Assembly: GCF_018100905.1 (NCBI RefSeq)
Contig: NZ_JAGJEG010000002.1
Location: forward strand, 1-64,000
From: Pseudoalteromonas sp. MMG010
GTDB lineage: Bacteria > Pseudomonadota > Gammaproteobacteria > Enterobacterales > Alteromonadaceae
Reading direction: 5' to 3'
Length of the DNA: 64,000 nucleotides
The position numbers were made by a program, and so were the translations under genes. Within the stretch, counting starts at the first letter, position 1; every line of letters starts with the position of its first letter. The notes beneath the pieces are model-generated. The model did no database searches. It was given only the letters and a program-made list of their open reading frames with translations, and was not told where the DNA came from. Positions 20,009 to 30,800 of this stretch are shown here, in pieces.

Positions 20009-21373
20009 GTGTATAAAAATATATTATTGGCTGCGATTATAAGTGTTAGCACATGCAGCGAAGCAGCTTACAAAAATGACTTTGATACAATTTTACAATG
20101 CTATAACGACAATGACGCACCCGGTATGGTGGTTAGTTTAGAGCACTCAGGTGAGCTTATTTATAAAGGAGCTATTGGGGTAAAAAATATCGAAACTATG
20201 CGTGCGCTGACTACAGACGATATATTTCAAATTGGCTCTATTACAAAAACATTTACCGCTGTAGCAATATTAAAACTTGCTGAAGATAAAAAGCTATCGT
20301 TACACGATACGTTAGGGCAGCACCTCAAAGAGATTAATCCAGACTATAAAGATTTAACCATAGATAAACTTTTAAGTCATACCGCAGGACTCGCTGATTA
20401 TTTAAACGATCCTGAAATAACTCAGGTTTATGATAACTATGCACCGATTGATCAAGTTATTCACAGCATTACTAAGCAGCCCCTCATGGCTGAGCCGGGA
20501 CAAAAATATAGTTATTCAAATTTAGGGTATGTGCTACTAGGACACGTTATTGAGGTTGTCACGGGGATGTCTTATGCGCAATTTATGGCTAAATCATTTT
20601 TTAAACCATTAAAAATGGATGATACATTTGTACTCACTAAAGGGACTTCTGCTGGGGCCGTTCATGGGTATACAAGTAATCACAACGCCCCTAAAACCTA
20701 CCTTAATCCAGAAAAATTAACACAAAGAGCATGGAATGTTGACCGTAGTTGGATCTATTCTGCAGGCGCTATTGCTTCTACTTTGGCTGATATGAGCCTT
20801 TGGTATAAAGCATTAAAATCTGGAAATATTATTTCGACACAGAGTTATCGATTAATGACCACCCGCGCTAAATTAAATAACAACCAACCTATTAATTATG
20901 GATATGGGGTTGATATTTACCCAATTAGTGGCCTTCACAGTGTGAGTCATCAAGGGCAGGTTCCTGGTTTTTTTGCTTGGCATGTTTATTTTCCAAATGA
21001 AGATTTAACAGCGACAGCATTAACCAATAATGATACAAAACATCCCGGGCCTGCTTTATTAGATATGATCGCAGTACAGTTAAACTTATCGCCTAAACCC
21101 GTTAACGTACAAACAGCAAAGAGGATGGCTGCTTCATTAATTGGTCGGTATAAAACCCCCGATTCGACAATATTAACGATTTCATTTGAACACAATACCC
21201 TTTATTCTCAATACGAAGGTGAAAGTAAACGCAAGCTTATCGCACGAGAAAATAATGCGTTTTCTTACGAATGTACTGAAAATTACTTTCAGCTAAGAGT
21301 GCAAAATGGCACCACCGAATTGGTTCCTGTGAAACTGTATCAAGGTGAGCAAAAACCATTGTTAAAATTGTAA
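20009..21373 (+). CDS. Serine hydrolase, beta-lactamase/penicillin-binding-protein-like
   Basis: The GTG at 20009 has AAAGGAG at 19994-20000 and gives a clean signal peptide (MYKNILLAAIISVSTCSEAA), so it is preferred over an upstream GTG at 19973. 454 residues. The class C beta-lactamase/D-aminopeptidase fold (Pfam PF00144 type) is marked by Ser77-x-x-Lys80 in SITKTF, the YSN of YSYSNLGYVLLGH and HQGQVPG as the third box. A smaller C-terminal domain follows from about 370. Periplasmic; the substrate may be a peptide or ester and is not readable. It begins 55 bp after the EAL gene. Confidence 0.85.
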   Translation: MYKNILLAAIISVSTCSEAAYKNDFDTILQCYNDNDAPGMVVSLEHSGELIYKGAIGVKNIETMRALTTDDIFQIGSITKTFTAVAILKLAEDKKLSLHDTLGQHLKEINPDYKDLTIDKLLSHTAGLADYLNDPEITQVYDNYAPIDQVIHSITKQPLMAEPGQKYSYSNLGYVLLGHVIEVVTGMSYAQFMAKSFFKPLKMDDTFVLTKGTSAGAVHGYTSNHNAPKTYLNPEKLTQRAWNVDRSWIYSAGAIASTLADMSLWYKALKSGNIISTQSYRLMTTRAKLNNNQPINYGYGVDIYPISGLHSVSHQGQVPGFFAWHVYFPNEDLTATALTNNDTKHPGPALLDMIAVQLNLSPKPVNVQTAKRMAASLIGRYKTPDSTILTISFEHNTLYSQYEGESKRKLIARENNAFSYECTENYFQLRVQNGTTELVPVKLYQGEQKPLLKL

Positions 21374-21448
21374 AACAAGAATTATCATTTTACCGGTTTA
21401 TTTCTTTATCATTGTTTTAGCGTTTATTGATCATTTAAAAGGGATATT

Positions 21449-22051
21449 ATGAATATTGGGATCTATATCTATGATAACGCAGAGGTCTTGGATTTTTCAG
21501 GTCCTTTTGAAGTGTTCTCTACAGCATCGCGAGTATGTACGCACAACACGCCATTTAATGCATTTTTGATCAGTCAAACAGGTGATATAGTGACTGCCCG
21601 AGCAGGCTATAAAGTATTGCCTAACTATGGCTTTCATAATCATGAAAAGATTGATGTTTTACTTATCGCTGGTGGCGATCATAGTGATGAAATTAACAAA
21701 CCAGAGGTTATTGACTGGATTGCATTACAATCAAGTAAGTCACGCATTGTTGCTTCGGTTTGTACCGGAGCATTTTTGTTAGCTAAAGCAAACGTTATTA
21801 AAAGCCACAAAGTAACCACTCATTGGGAAGATATTCCTGCTTTACAAACTATGTTCCCAAAGCTTGAGGTAGTAAAAGATGTACGTTGGGTTGATGAAGA
21901 AAATATTATTACCTCAGGCGGTATATCGGCAGGGATTGATATGAGTTTGCACTTGGTCAGTAAGTTATATTCAAATGATTTAGCAGAAAAAACAGCCTCA
22001 AAAATGGAGTTTGGTTGGAGAAAAAACAAGCCACACTGCTCACTGTCATAA
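21449..22051 (+). CDS. DJ-1/PfpI family protein, isonitrile hydratase-like
   Basis: 200 residues, a single DJ-1/PfpI (ThiJ) domain. The nucleophile elbow is the Cys of SVCTGAFLLA (about 108-117), preceded by the Glu-containing DFSGPFEVFS at about 15-24; the GGISAGIDMSLHLV stretch is typical of the GlxA/isonitrile hydratase branch. No AraC-type DNA-binding domain is attached, so it is an enzyme-like member rather than a regulator. AAAGGG precedes the ATG. The next gene (GFA) starts 25 bp downstream and is probably co-transcribed. Confidence 0.82.
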   Translation: MNIGIYIYDNAEVLDFSGPFEVFSTASRVCTHNTPFNAFLISQTGDIVTARAGYKVLPNYGFHNHEKIDVLLIAGGDHSDEINKPEVIDWIALQSSKSRIVASVCTGAFLLAKANVIKSHKVTTHWEDIPALQTMFPKLEVVKDVRWVDEENIITSGGISAGIDMSLHLVSKLYSNDLAEKTASKMEFGWRKNKPHCSLS

Positions 22052-22076
22052 TATTTTTAAAGAGGAAAGATTGAAA

Positions 22077-22487
22077 ATGTACCAAGGTTCATGTTTATGT
22101 GGCGTAATTAAGGTTGAATTGTTAGGGCCTATTACCAGTATTATTCATTGTCACTGCTCATTATGTAGAAAAAGTAGTGGCACCGCATATGCAACTAATG
22201 GATTTATAAATACCCATGAATTTAAGGTTATAGATCCACAAAATAAACTAACTTATTACGCATTTAAACCCGGTAAACATAGACACTTCTGCTCTGTGTG
22301 CGCTTCACCTATTTTCAGTTCAAACAGTGATAATCCATCTAAATTACGAATTCGTTTAGGTATTTTAGACTCAGAAATAACACAAAGACCGCTATCTCAT
22401 AACTTTGTATCTTCTAAGGCGGATTGGGATGAATTAGATGCAGCGTTACCAAGGTTTGACAGCTTTGAACCAAGCCGAAGGGGTTAA
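22077..22487 (+). CDS. GFA (CENP-V) family zinc protein
   Basis: 136 residues from the ATG at 22077, preceded by AGAGGAAAG. An upstream in-frame extension to 22011 would overlap the DJ-1 gene and adds no domain sequence. The fold is marked by CLCG (about 6-9), CHCSLC (about 25-30) and CSVC (about 74-77), the two zinc sites of the glutathione-dependent formaldehyde-activating enzyme/CENP-V family. Most family members have no proven activity, so the formaldehyde role is only a family label. Confidence 0.82.
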   Translation: MYQGSCLCGVIKVELLGPITSIIHCHCSLCRKSSGTAYATNGFINTHEFKVIDPQNKLTYYAFKPGKHRHFCSVCASPIFSSNSDNPSKLRIRLGILDSEITQRPLSHNFVSSKADWDELDAALPRFDSFEPSRRG

Positions 22488-22665
22488 TAAATTTAAAACG
22501 GCTATGCTGTTTTATCGCTATACCGGATTAGGGTGTTGACGATAAAAAGAGCTTAATGTTTATTTATTAATACGAATTTCTTTAAAGTGAAAAAATATTT
22601 ATTAAGCCACGAATGTAATGATGTTCAGTAGTGAGGGTCTTGTATTGGTGGTTAATGCTTTAAAT

Positions 22666-22696
22666 GCCCTCCTTAAATTAGGAGGGCTCTTTTTTA
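22666..22696 (+). terminator. Intrinsic terminator downstream of the GFA gene
   Basis: Perfect stem GCCCTCCT (22666-22673) / AGGAGGGC (22680-22687), loop TAAATT, then TCTTTTTT. It lies about 180 bp after the GFA stop and abuts the 3' end of the convergent DUF2750 gene. The intervening bases 22488-22665 show nothing I recognise. Confidence 0.85.
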
Positions 22697-23071
22697 AAAT
22701 CTTTTTAGCTGTTTTTCAAATTCATCAGCAAACAGAATCGTCCCATCATCGTCTTCTGTCGGAAAGGCGGCAATAAGTAAGTCATCGTCTTCAAGACCAG
22801 GGGTCCAGCGACTAAACCAATCATTGATAGGAATGGCTTTAGGTGAGCAGCCTTCCCACTCGCCTGTTGCCCATGCTTGTGCGAACTCACGGGTTGGCCA
22901 AACAGGTACGCAGTCATCATCTTCGCTGGTGAGCATGACACACCCGTCGTTATCATTCAAAATCCATACTTGTTTAAACTGCTTTACGGTTTCAAATAAG
23001 TAAGTGAGTCGTTTTTTTGCGCCTAAGCCTAAAATTTGAGCGTTTTGCTCGGGTGTATTTGCAGTTGTCAT
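22694..23071 (-). CDS. DUF2750 domain-containing protein
   Basis: 125 residues from the ATG at 23071 (MTTANTPEQNA). The open frame extends upstream to 23146, but that extra N-terminus is Cys/Tyr/Asn-rich and lacks family character. The body matches the DUF2750 pattern: VWILNDNDGCVMLTSEDDD, VPVWPTREFAQAWATGEWEGC and a tail with a DDLL/EFE element. Acidic, cytoplasmic, function unknown; the family is often predicted to act in immunity-like or housekeeping roles without evidence. Confidence 0.75.
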   Translation of the reverse strand: MTTANTPEQNAQILGLGAKKRLTYLFETVKQFKQVWILNDNDGCVMLTSEDDDCVPVWPTREFAQAWATGEWEGCSPKAIPINDWFSRWTPGLEDDDLLIAAFPTEDDDGTILFADEFEKQLKRF

Positions 23072-23307
23072 GATTGGCTCGCTTTTAATACTATTAATAG
23101 TGTTTGCATAATTATATGCACAGCAGTATATCGAGTTATATGACACAGGGGTGAATAATTGGCAAAAAATTTATGACAGGCGATCGTATTATTTAATGAC
23201 TAAGTATAACTTAAGATGAATAAGTTGAGCAGTCATTCAAAAATTATTCTTGAATGTTTTTAAATTGACCGCATTGTATTAATAATACTTTAAAAAAGGA
23301 TAAACAA

Positions 23308-24351
23308 ATGGCAACTGACTTACTGGCTCCCTTTAAGCTAAATAATAGCATCGAACTAAAAAATCGCGTTTTAATGGCGCCGCTGACACGGTGTATGGCT
23401 GATGATAATTTAGTGCCTACGCAAGCTATGGTTGAGTATTATGCGCGTCGTGCAGATACCGGGCTTATTATTAGTGAAGCCACGATTATTCGCCCTGATG
23501 CACAAGGTTACCCAAATACACCGGGATTATTTAGTCGTGAGCAAATACAAGGCTGGAAAAAAGTGACCGATGCAGTGCACGCCAATGGAGGAAAAATGTT
23601 TGCACAGCTTTGGCATGTCGGGCGTGTGGCCCATCCTCATTTTTTTGATGGTGATGTACTAGCCCCTTCAGCAATTGGTATTGAAGGGTCAGTACCGCGT
23701 ATGCGTGAGCTGACCTATGTGACACCTAAAGCCGCTACCGTTGATGATATAACAACCCTGATAGCCGATTATGCTACTGCGGCTAAAAATGCCATAGAAG
23801 CGGGATTCGACGGGGTAGAAATTCATGGCGCAAATGGTTATTTGATTGATCAATTTTTACATTATGACGCCAATACCCGAACTGATGAATACGGACAATC
23901 GCCTGAAAATATGGCACGTTTTGCGTTGGCTGTCACCGACGCCATTATTGACGCTATTGGCAATGAGCGTACAGCGATTCGGATAACACCGGGTGCGTAT
24001 TTTAATATGCAAGAAGATAGTCGTGACAAAGCGGTATTTGACTATTTACTGCCTGAGCTTGAAAAACGTCATTTGGCTTACTTACATGGTGGTATTTTTG
24101 ATGACAGTATGCAGTTCGCATCACTGGCGGGCAAAACCACTTCGCAGTATTTACGCGCAGCTTATAACGGGACATTAGTGGGTGTGGGGAGTTACAGTTT
24201 TGAAAGCGCGAGAACTGCTATTAACGACAACAAATTCGACTTAATTGCTATCGGCCGTGCACTTATTGCCAACCCTGATTACATTAATAAAATTAAAAGT
24301 CATCAACCATTAATTCCCTATAACGATGATATGTTAGCTGAGCTAGTATAG
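23308..24351 (+). CDS. Old Yellow Enzyme family FMN-dependent alkene reductase
   Basis: 347 residues. TIM-barrel marks in order: LKNRVLMAPLTRCMA (about 16-30), AQLWHVGR (about 99-106), the substrate-binding His/Asn pair in EIHGANGYLIDQFL (about 172-185) and IAIGRALIANPD near the end, which binds the FMN phosphate. Related to E. coli NemA; reduces activated C=C bonds of enones, maleimides or nitro compounds with NAD(P)H. A Shine-Dalgarno AAAAGGA lies just upstream. Transcribed alone. A hairpin with no U run follows. Confidence 0.9.
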   Translation: MATDLLAPFKLNNSIELKNRVLMAPLTRCMADDNLVPTQAMVEYYARRADTGLIISEATIIRPDAQGYPNTPGLFSREQIQGWKKVTDAVHANGGKMFAQLWHVGRVAHPHFFDGDVLAPSAIGIEGSVPRMRELTYVTPKAATVDDITTLIADYATAAKNAIEAGFDGVEIHGANGYLIDQFLHYDANTRTDEYGQSPENMARFALAVTDAIIDAIGNERTAIRITPGAYFNMQEDSRDKAVFDYLLPELEKRHLAYLHGGIFDDSMQFASLAGKTTSQYLRAAYNGTLVGVGSYSFESARTAINDNKFDLIAIGRALIANPDYINKIKSHQPLIPYNDDMLAELV

Positions 24352-24373
24352 CACCAAGTTATATTTATATAGT

Positions 24374-24401
24374 AAACAGTTAGGTAAGTGCCTAACTGTT
24401 T
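24374..24401 (+). other. Hairpin after the OYE gene
   Basis: 11-bp perfect inverted repeat AAACAGTTAGG (24374-24384) / CCTAACTGTTT (24391-24401), loop TAAGTG. The only T residues are in the stem, followed by A, so this is a weak terminator at best. Confidence 0.6.
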
Positions 24402-24508
24402 AAAAAACATCTAACCAATTGATTTTAATTAATCAAATCCCCTTTATTGCTACCGCTACTAATGAAAATATTTTACACTGGTTTTATCTCAAGCAAGGAC
24501 CGTGGCAT

Positions 24509-27500
24509 ATGCTCAATATTATTCAATCAAACCGAATGGAAGCCCTTCAGGCGCAGTTTAATCAGCTATTAAAAGTACAGCCATTATCAAGCCCGTTTGA
24601 TAAGGAAGTGGTGTTGGTGCAATCTCCCGGCATGTCACAATGGCTTAAAATAGGATTAAGTGAAAGCTTAGGCGTAGCAGCACAAGTAGATTTTCCTCTG
24701 CCGTCGAGTTTTATTTGGCAGTTATATCAACAACTGTTGCCAGATGTCCCTAAAGAGTCGGCTTTTAATAAAGCTAATTTGGCGTGGAAGCTGTTTGCCA
24801 TTTTGCCCACGTGCATTGATGAGCCATTATATTTACCTTTAAAAACTTATTTAGAGGGCGATATTGATGGGCAAAAAACGTTTGCCTTATGTGAAAAAAT
24901 AGCCGATGTGTATGATCAATATTTAATGTATCGTCCACATTGGATAGCGACATGGGATAGTGGTAAAGATACCTTAGCAGATGTTGATATTAACATAGCG
25001 CCATGGCAAAGCGATTTATGGCGAAAAATAGTCGCCTATAGTAAATCACTCGGCCAAAGTCAGTTTCATCGTGCCAATATGCAAGGGAAATTATTGGCAG
25101 CACTTGAGAATATGGATAGCAATTTACTCCCCAAACGGATTTGTTTATTTGGTATTTCGGCAATCGCCAGCTCGCAACTGGAGGTGTTTAAAGCATTAAG
25201 TGAAAAAACCGCTGTGTTTTTATTCTTTTTTAACCCCAGTGAGCACTATTGGGGGGATATTATTGATGAAAAAACGGCTGCAAAAATAACGGCTAAATAT
25301 GCAAAAATGCCCCTTGTAGAAGCCCATAACAAACAAACGACACACCCAGATGACGATTACTACTTTATTGGTAATCCTCTGTTATCGTCATGGGGGAAAT
25401 TAGGACGTGATTATTTTGAACAATTAGTGCAATTAGATGCACGTTGGATAGACGGTTTTATTAACGATTTTGATACTTGTTTATTGTCGCAAATACAAAG
25501 CGAAATTTATCAACTCGCCTTTAAAGGTAAATCGCTAACCACAGATAAGCAATGGTTTATAAACGATAAAGGTAAGCTTCCTGTTAGTGCCACCGATAGC
25601 AGTATTGTTTTATCTGATTGTCATACTCCATTACGTGAGGTTGAGCGTTTACACGATTATTTACTTAACTTATTTGCACAAAATCCTGGGCTCACACCGA
25701 AAGATATTATTGTAATGATGCCCGATGTAGGCACATACAGTCCATATATTGAGTCGGTTTTTGGTGGGGCGCAAGGGAAGCGCTTTATTCCTTATGCCTT
25801 GGCCGATTTGGCAATAGAACAAGAAAAACCGGTGTTAAGCTCGTTTGCTAGTTTAGCTAATTTACCGTTTTCACGCTTTGGTGTGTCGGATATTTTAGAC
25901 TTATTGCAAGTGACACAAATTGCTGAAAAATTTTCGGTACAAGCCCACGAATACGAGCAGATCCAATATTGGTTAGAGCGTGTTGGTGTGAAGTGGGGGA
26001 TTAACGCGGAACACAAAAGCAGTTTTGATTTACCAGCCATTGATTTAAATACCTGGCAGCATGGTCTTAATCGTTTGGTTTTAGGGGTTGCTATGCGCGA
26101 TGAGCAATGCCCATTTAATGGTATTTACAGTGCGGATGAAGTCGAAGGAATGGCGCTTGATACACTCAATAAATTAGTTCACTTTATTGATGTATTACAA
26201 ACATTTAAAGAGCGATTGAGTGATAATGACACGCTTGAAAATAAAGCGAATATTTTAATCGATTTACTCAATGCAATGTATAACAACGAAGGTGAAGAGA
26301 GCTGGGATTTACTGGTATTACACCATGTTATTGATGAGCTTAAAAAGCATTATGAAAATGGCGATTATGATGCACGGGTATCGCAACGCATTGTTAGTTA
26401 TTTAATAAAACAAGGGATTCAAGAAAAAGGCGTAGGGCAGCGGTTTTTAGTTGGCAAAGTTAATTTTTGTACACTTATGCCTATGCGTGCTGTCCCTTTT
26501 AAAGTGGTATGTATGCTAGGGCTCAACGATGCTGATTATCCGCGTACAGTACAGCCTATCGGTTTTGATTTAGTTCCCTATTCGACAAAGCAAAAAGGCG
26601 ATAGGTCACGAAAGCTCGATGATCGATACTTGTTTTTAGAAGCGCTACTTAGTGCACGAGAAAATTTATATATTAGTTACATCGGTCGGTCGTGTTTTGA
26701 TAACCAACCACGCATGCCCTCTACCTTAGTGAGTGAGCTGTTAGAATATATTGGCCGTAGTTTTGTGCTCGATAATATTATGGGCCCTACGCAGCCCAAC
26801 ACCCACATTGCGACCTTACCAAGTTGTTTGGTCTCTAAATCGCATTTACAACCCTTTAATTGCGAAAACTATCAAAGCGTTAAGCAAAAAATACCGGTAT
26901 TAAGTCATCATAGCTATAATCCAATTTGGTTGCCAAGTGATGTCATTATACCTGAACCGATCAGTGCAATTGATATACCAGCCCCGACAGAGCTTGAAAT
27001 AGCGGTATTTATTAGAAGTGTATGCCATGCCCACGAAAGTTTTTATCAGCAAACGTTAGGATTGCGCTTACCCCAATTTAATGAAATAGAAAAAGACGAA
27101 GAACCTTTTAGTTTAGATGCATTAAGGCGCTATTTTTACCTAGACGAAATCCTCGAATCGACTATTAACGAGCAAGAAGTTAGTCGTGAACAAATGCTAC
27201 AACGTGGCGAATTGCCACAAGCTCATGTTGGCGATTTGGTGTTTGAAAGCATGCAACATAGAGTTGATGCGTTAGCTGGGCAGGTTAAAGAGCATATACA
27301 AGTGGGCAAAAATGAGCCGATAGAGGTCAAACTCTCTATTAATAATATGAAGCTACAAGGTTGGCTTAACCATATTTACATTAATCAACAAGTGTTTTAT
27401 CGAAGTGCAAGTATAAAAGCTAAAGACTTAATTAAAGGGTTTATTCACCATTTAATTGCACAGAGTTTAGATCTTAATGTAACCACGGTGCTATTAGGCC

Positions 27501-27832
27501 TGGATAAAAAAGTAACGTTTGCACCCATAGCGAAAAGCCAAGCCGATAGTCTGTTAATAGATTGGCTTAATTTATACAGTGCACTCATCAAGTCGCCTGT
27601 GGCGTTTTTTCCTGCCAGTGGCTACGAGTATGTTAAAAGTAATAATGATATGTCAAAAGCGATGAATAAATTTAGTCCCCAGTATATTGGTCGTGGTGAA
27701 GGGGAGGACCCCTATATTAAATTAACGGTGCAGTCGCTGTCGCAATGCCAAGATGAATTTATAGCCTTAAGCGAAAAACTATTGGCTCCGTTACACGAAC
27801 ACGCGAAGGAGAGCCGTTATGCAAGCGCTTGA
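24509..27832 (+). CDS. recC: Exodeoxyribonuclease V gamma chain RecC
   Basis: 1107 residues from the ATG at 24509 (MLNIIQSNRMEAL), preceded by CAAGGACCG; the open frame reaches 24419, but the extra 30 residues are not RecC-like. E. coli RecC is 1122. RecC is the non-catalytic subunit that splits the strands and reads chi. Visible features are VLVQSPGMSQWLKIGLSE near the N-terminus and PMRAVPFKVVCMLGLNDADYP (about 668-688) from the inactive helicase-like region. It is the first gene of the recC-recB-recD run and overlaps recB by 14 nt. The E. coli neighbour ptrA is absent. Confidence 0.95.
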   Translation: MLNIIQSNRMEALQAQFNQLLKVQPLSSPFDKEVVLVQSPGMSQWLKIGLSESLGVAAQVDFPLPSSFIWQLYQQLLPDVPKESAFNKANLAWKLFAILPTCIDEPLYLPLKTYLEGDIDGQKTFALCEKIADVYDQYLMYRPHWIATWDSGKDTLADVDINIAPWQSDLWRKIVAYSKSLGQSQFHRANMQGKLLAALENMDSNLLPKRICLFGISAIASSQLEVFKALSEKTAVFLFFFNPSEHYWGDIIDEKTAAKITAKYAKMPLVEAHNKQTTHPDDDYYFIGNPLLSSWGKLGRDYFEQLVQLDARWIDGFINDFDTCLLSQIQSEIYQLAFKGKSLTTDKQWFINDKGKLPVSATDSSIVLSDCHTPLREVERLHDYLLNLFAQNPGLTPKDIIVMMPDVGTYSPYIESVFGGAQGKRFIPYALADLAIEQEKPVLSSFASLANLPFSRFGVSDILDLLQVTQIAEKFSVQAHEYEQIQYWLERVGVKWGINAEHKSSFDLPAIDLNTWQHGLNRLVLGVAMRDEQCPFNGIYSADEVEGMALDTLNKLVHFIDVLQTFKERLSDNDTLENKANILIDLLNAMYNNEGEESWDLLVLHHVIDELKKHYENGDYDARVSQRIVSYLIKQGIQEKGVGQRFLVGKVNFCTLMPMRAVPFKVVCMLGLNDADYPRTVQPIGFDLVPYSTKQKGDRSRKLDDRYLFLEALLSARENLYISYIGRSCFDNQPRMPSTLVSELLEYIGRSFVLDNIMGPTQPNTHIATLPSCLVSKSHLQPFNCENYQSVKQKIPVLSHHSYNPIWLPSDVIIPEPISAIDIPAPTELEIAVFIRSVCHAHESFYQQTLGLRLPQFNEIEKDEEPFSLDALRRYFYLDEILESTINEQEVSREQMLQRGELPQAHVGDLVFESMQHRVDALAGQVKEHIQVGKNEPIEVKLSINNMKLQGWLNHIYINQQVFYRSASIKAKDLIKGFIHHLIAQSLDLNVTTVLLGLDKKVTFAPIAKSQADSLLIDWLNLYSALIKSPVAFFPASGYEYVKSNNDMSKAMNKFSPQYIGRGEGEDPYIKLTVQSLSQCQDEFIALSEKLLAPLHEHAKESRYASA

Positions 27833-30800
27833 TCCACTAACGATGCCACTGATCGGAAAAAGCTTAATTGAAGCCAGTGCCGGTACAGGAAAAACCTACA
27901 CGATTACGGGGTTATACCTTCGCTATTTGCTAGGAATGCAATTACCCGGCGATGATCATAGCAATATAAATAAAGCATTAACTGTAGAGCAAATTCTGGT
28001 TGTAACTTTTACTGAAGCTGCCACCGAAGAGATAAAAGAGCGTGTGCGAAGCCGTATCATTGCTGCCCGCGATGCATTACTTGGTCAAGCAATTAACGAT
28101 GAACTCATTGAAGGTATCATTGCCCGAATTACCGATAAACACCGTGCATTTGATCTACTCGATGCCGCTGCAAAATCGATGGACGAAGCGGCTATTTTTA
28201 CGATACATGGTTTTTGTCAACGTATGTTAAAACAGCATGCATTTGAGTCGGGGGTGGCGTTTAATTTAGCTTTTATCTTAGAAGAGCGAGATATTTTACT
28301 CGATACCTTAAAGGATTTTTGGCGCAGTTTTGTTTATCCCCTCGATAAAAATAAAACGGATGCCGTTTTATCGGCATTTTCGGCGCCCGAATCATTATTT
28401 GCACAAGTCAGTAGTATTTTAAATAAAGGCAACGCCGAAATTACACCACAAGTAGAGTTGGCCGACGTATTTAAGGCGCGTGAAGAATATTTAAGTTTAA
28501 TTACTGATTTTAAAAAGGCGGTTATCGATCAAGGATTTATTGCAGCTGTATTGAAATCAGGATTAAGTGGATCAAAAACGCCCGGACGAAAAGGGAGCTT
28601 GGCTGCATTAGAAAGTTTTTGTCATAGTGGTGATGTATTTTTTAAATTTGGTACTAAAAACTATTCGTTTGCGGTGTGGAGTACAGAGAGTTTATCTGAT
28701 TTAACTAATTATAAAAAAAACCAATCGCTGTTTAGCCACCCGCTACTAAAAATGTTTGATAAGTTAGCTGCTTTAAGCGAAGCCATAGATGATGGCTTAA
28801 AGATTGCGATAGTACAGCATGCTGCACGCTGGGTTAAAAAGCATGTAAAACTGCGTAAGCAAGAGCAAAGTGTAATCACTCCCGATGATTTACTTACAAA
28901 TTTACATGCCGCCTTACAAAGTGAACAAGGAGATACATTAGCCACTAAAATAGCGCAGTTATTTCCAGTGGCGATGATTGATGAATTTCAAGATACCGAC
29001 CCGATCCAATATGGTATTTTTAGCCATATTTATGGCCAAGAAGATACTACATTGGCGATGATTGGCGATCCTAAGCAAGCTATATATGGCTTTAGAGGCG
29101 CAGATATATTTACTTATATTGGCGCAAAAGAAGCGGTAGATAAAAATAAACAATTCACACTGGGTACTAACTTTCGCTCCAGTAGTGATGTCGTTAACAG
29201 TGTAAATAATATTTTTAATAAACATACTAATAGCTTTATTTATAATGATGCAATCCCGTTTAATAAAGTCGCTGCTAAGGGTAAAAAAGCCAGCGAGGCC
29301 TTCTTTATTAATGGCAAAGCTGCCACCGCTTTCGAGTTTAACGTATTTGTTGATGAAGCCGCTGACGAGTTAGGCAAACCAACCAGCAAAAGCCATGGAC
29401 AAACACAACTGGCTAATTATTTTGCCAATAAAATAGTGTCTTTACTCACACAAGCGAAGCAGGGGCACGCCTGTATTGGTGATAAAGCCGTATGCGCCGC
29501 CGATATTTGTATTTTAGTACGAGATAGGGTCGAAGCGCAGTTAATGAAAACGGCACTAAATAAAGCGAATGTAGCCAGTGTTTATTTATCGCGAGAGAGT
29601 GTGTTTAACCAAGCATTGAGCCATCATTTGCTTAATTTTTTAACGGCTTTGCATGGTCAATACAACGAAGCTTTATTACGAGGTGTGTTGGCCGGTCCGT
29701 TGTTTTGTTTAAGCTACAATGATATTTACGCACTAAACAGCGACGAAAATGCGTGGCAGGCTCATTTAACCTTCTTTGCTCAGCTTCATGATATGTGGCA
29801 TAGCAAAGGCGCAATGGCAATGCTGGAGCGTTTACTTAGCCACAATGAACTCAGCGCAAAATGGCAGGGATTAGGGTATAACGTTGAACGTTGGTTAACC
29901 GACTTTAGGCATTTAGGTGAAATATTACAACAAAAGCAGATTGAGCTTGAAGGGACATTACGCTTATTACGTTGGTTTGCTCAGCAAGTTAGCCAGCAAG
30001 AAGGTGAAACAGTACAAGTTAGACTTGAAAGTGATGCGAACTTAGTCAAAATTGTCACTATGCATGCCTCTAAAGGCCTTGAATATCCTTTAGTATTTAT
30101 GCCATTTGCAAGTGGCTTTAGAGAAGCTAAAGAAGCGCTTTATCATGATGATACAAGGTTAATATTTGATTTAAGTAAAAGCGAAAGTGCATTACAACAA
30201 GCTGAAGAAGAACGCTTAGCCGAAGACTTACGGTTATTATATGTAGCTTTAACGCGGGCAGTACACTTTTGTTCACTGGGGGTTTATAACATAGGGTTAG
30301 GACAAAGTAAGCATTTAGCCATTCAAAAAAGTGCATTAGGCCATGTTTTATTTAGTGATTTAGCGTTAACCAGTAGTCAAATATGGCGAACTCATTTAGC
30401 CGAATTTTGCCAACAAAATCACGCAATGCAATATAACGAGTTTACGGCACAAACGTTGTTAGATGAAGGGGTGTTATTGCTTACAAGTGATGATGATGTA
30501 ACGCTAGATTTAAATGTTAAATCGCTAAACGTTGCAATAGAGCGTCATTGGCGAGCAACCAGTTTTAGTGCATTAACGTTTAACAAACACAGTGAGCAAC
30601 TTGCGCCTGGGCGCAGTGACGAGGATCACGATAAAGACGAGTTTGCTGAACTACAAGTAGAAATCCCTAGCCCATATAGTTTTCCAAAAGGCGCAAAACC
30701 AGGTAGCTGTTTACACGAAATTTTTGAGCAAATTGACTTTACCAGTCCCATTACTCACCCGACTAATCCACAGCACAATTTATCTGAAGTGATTAAAAAT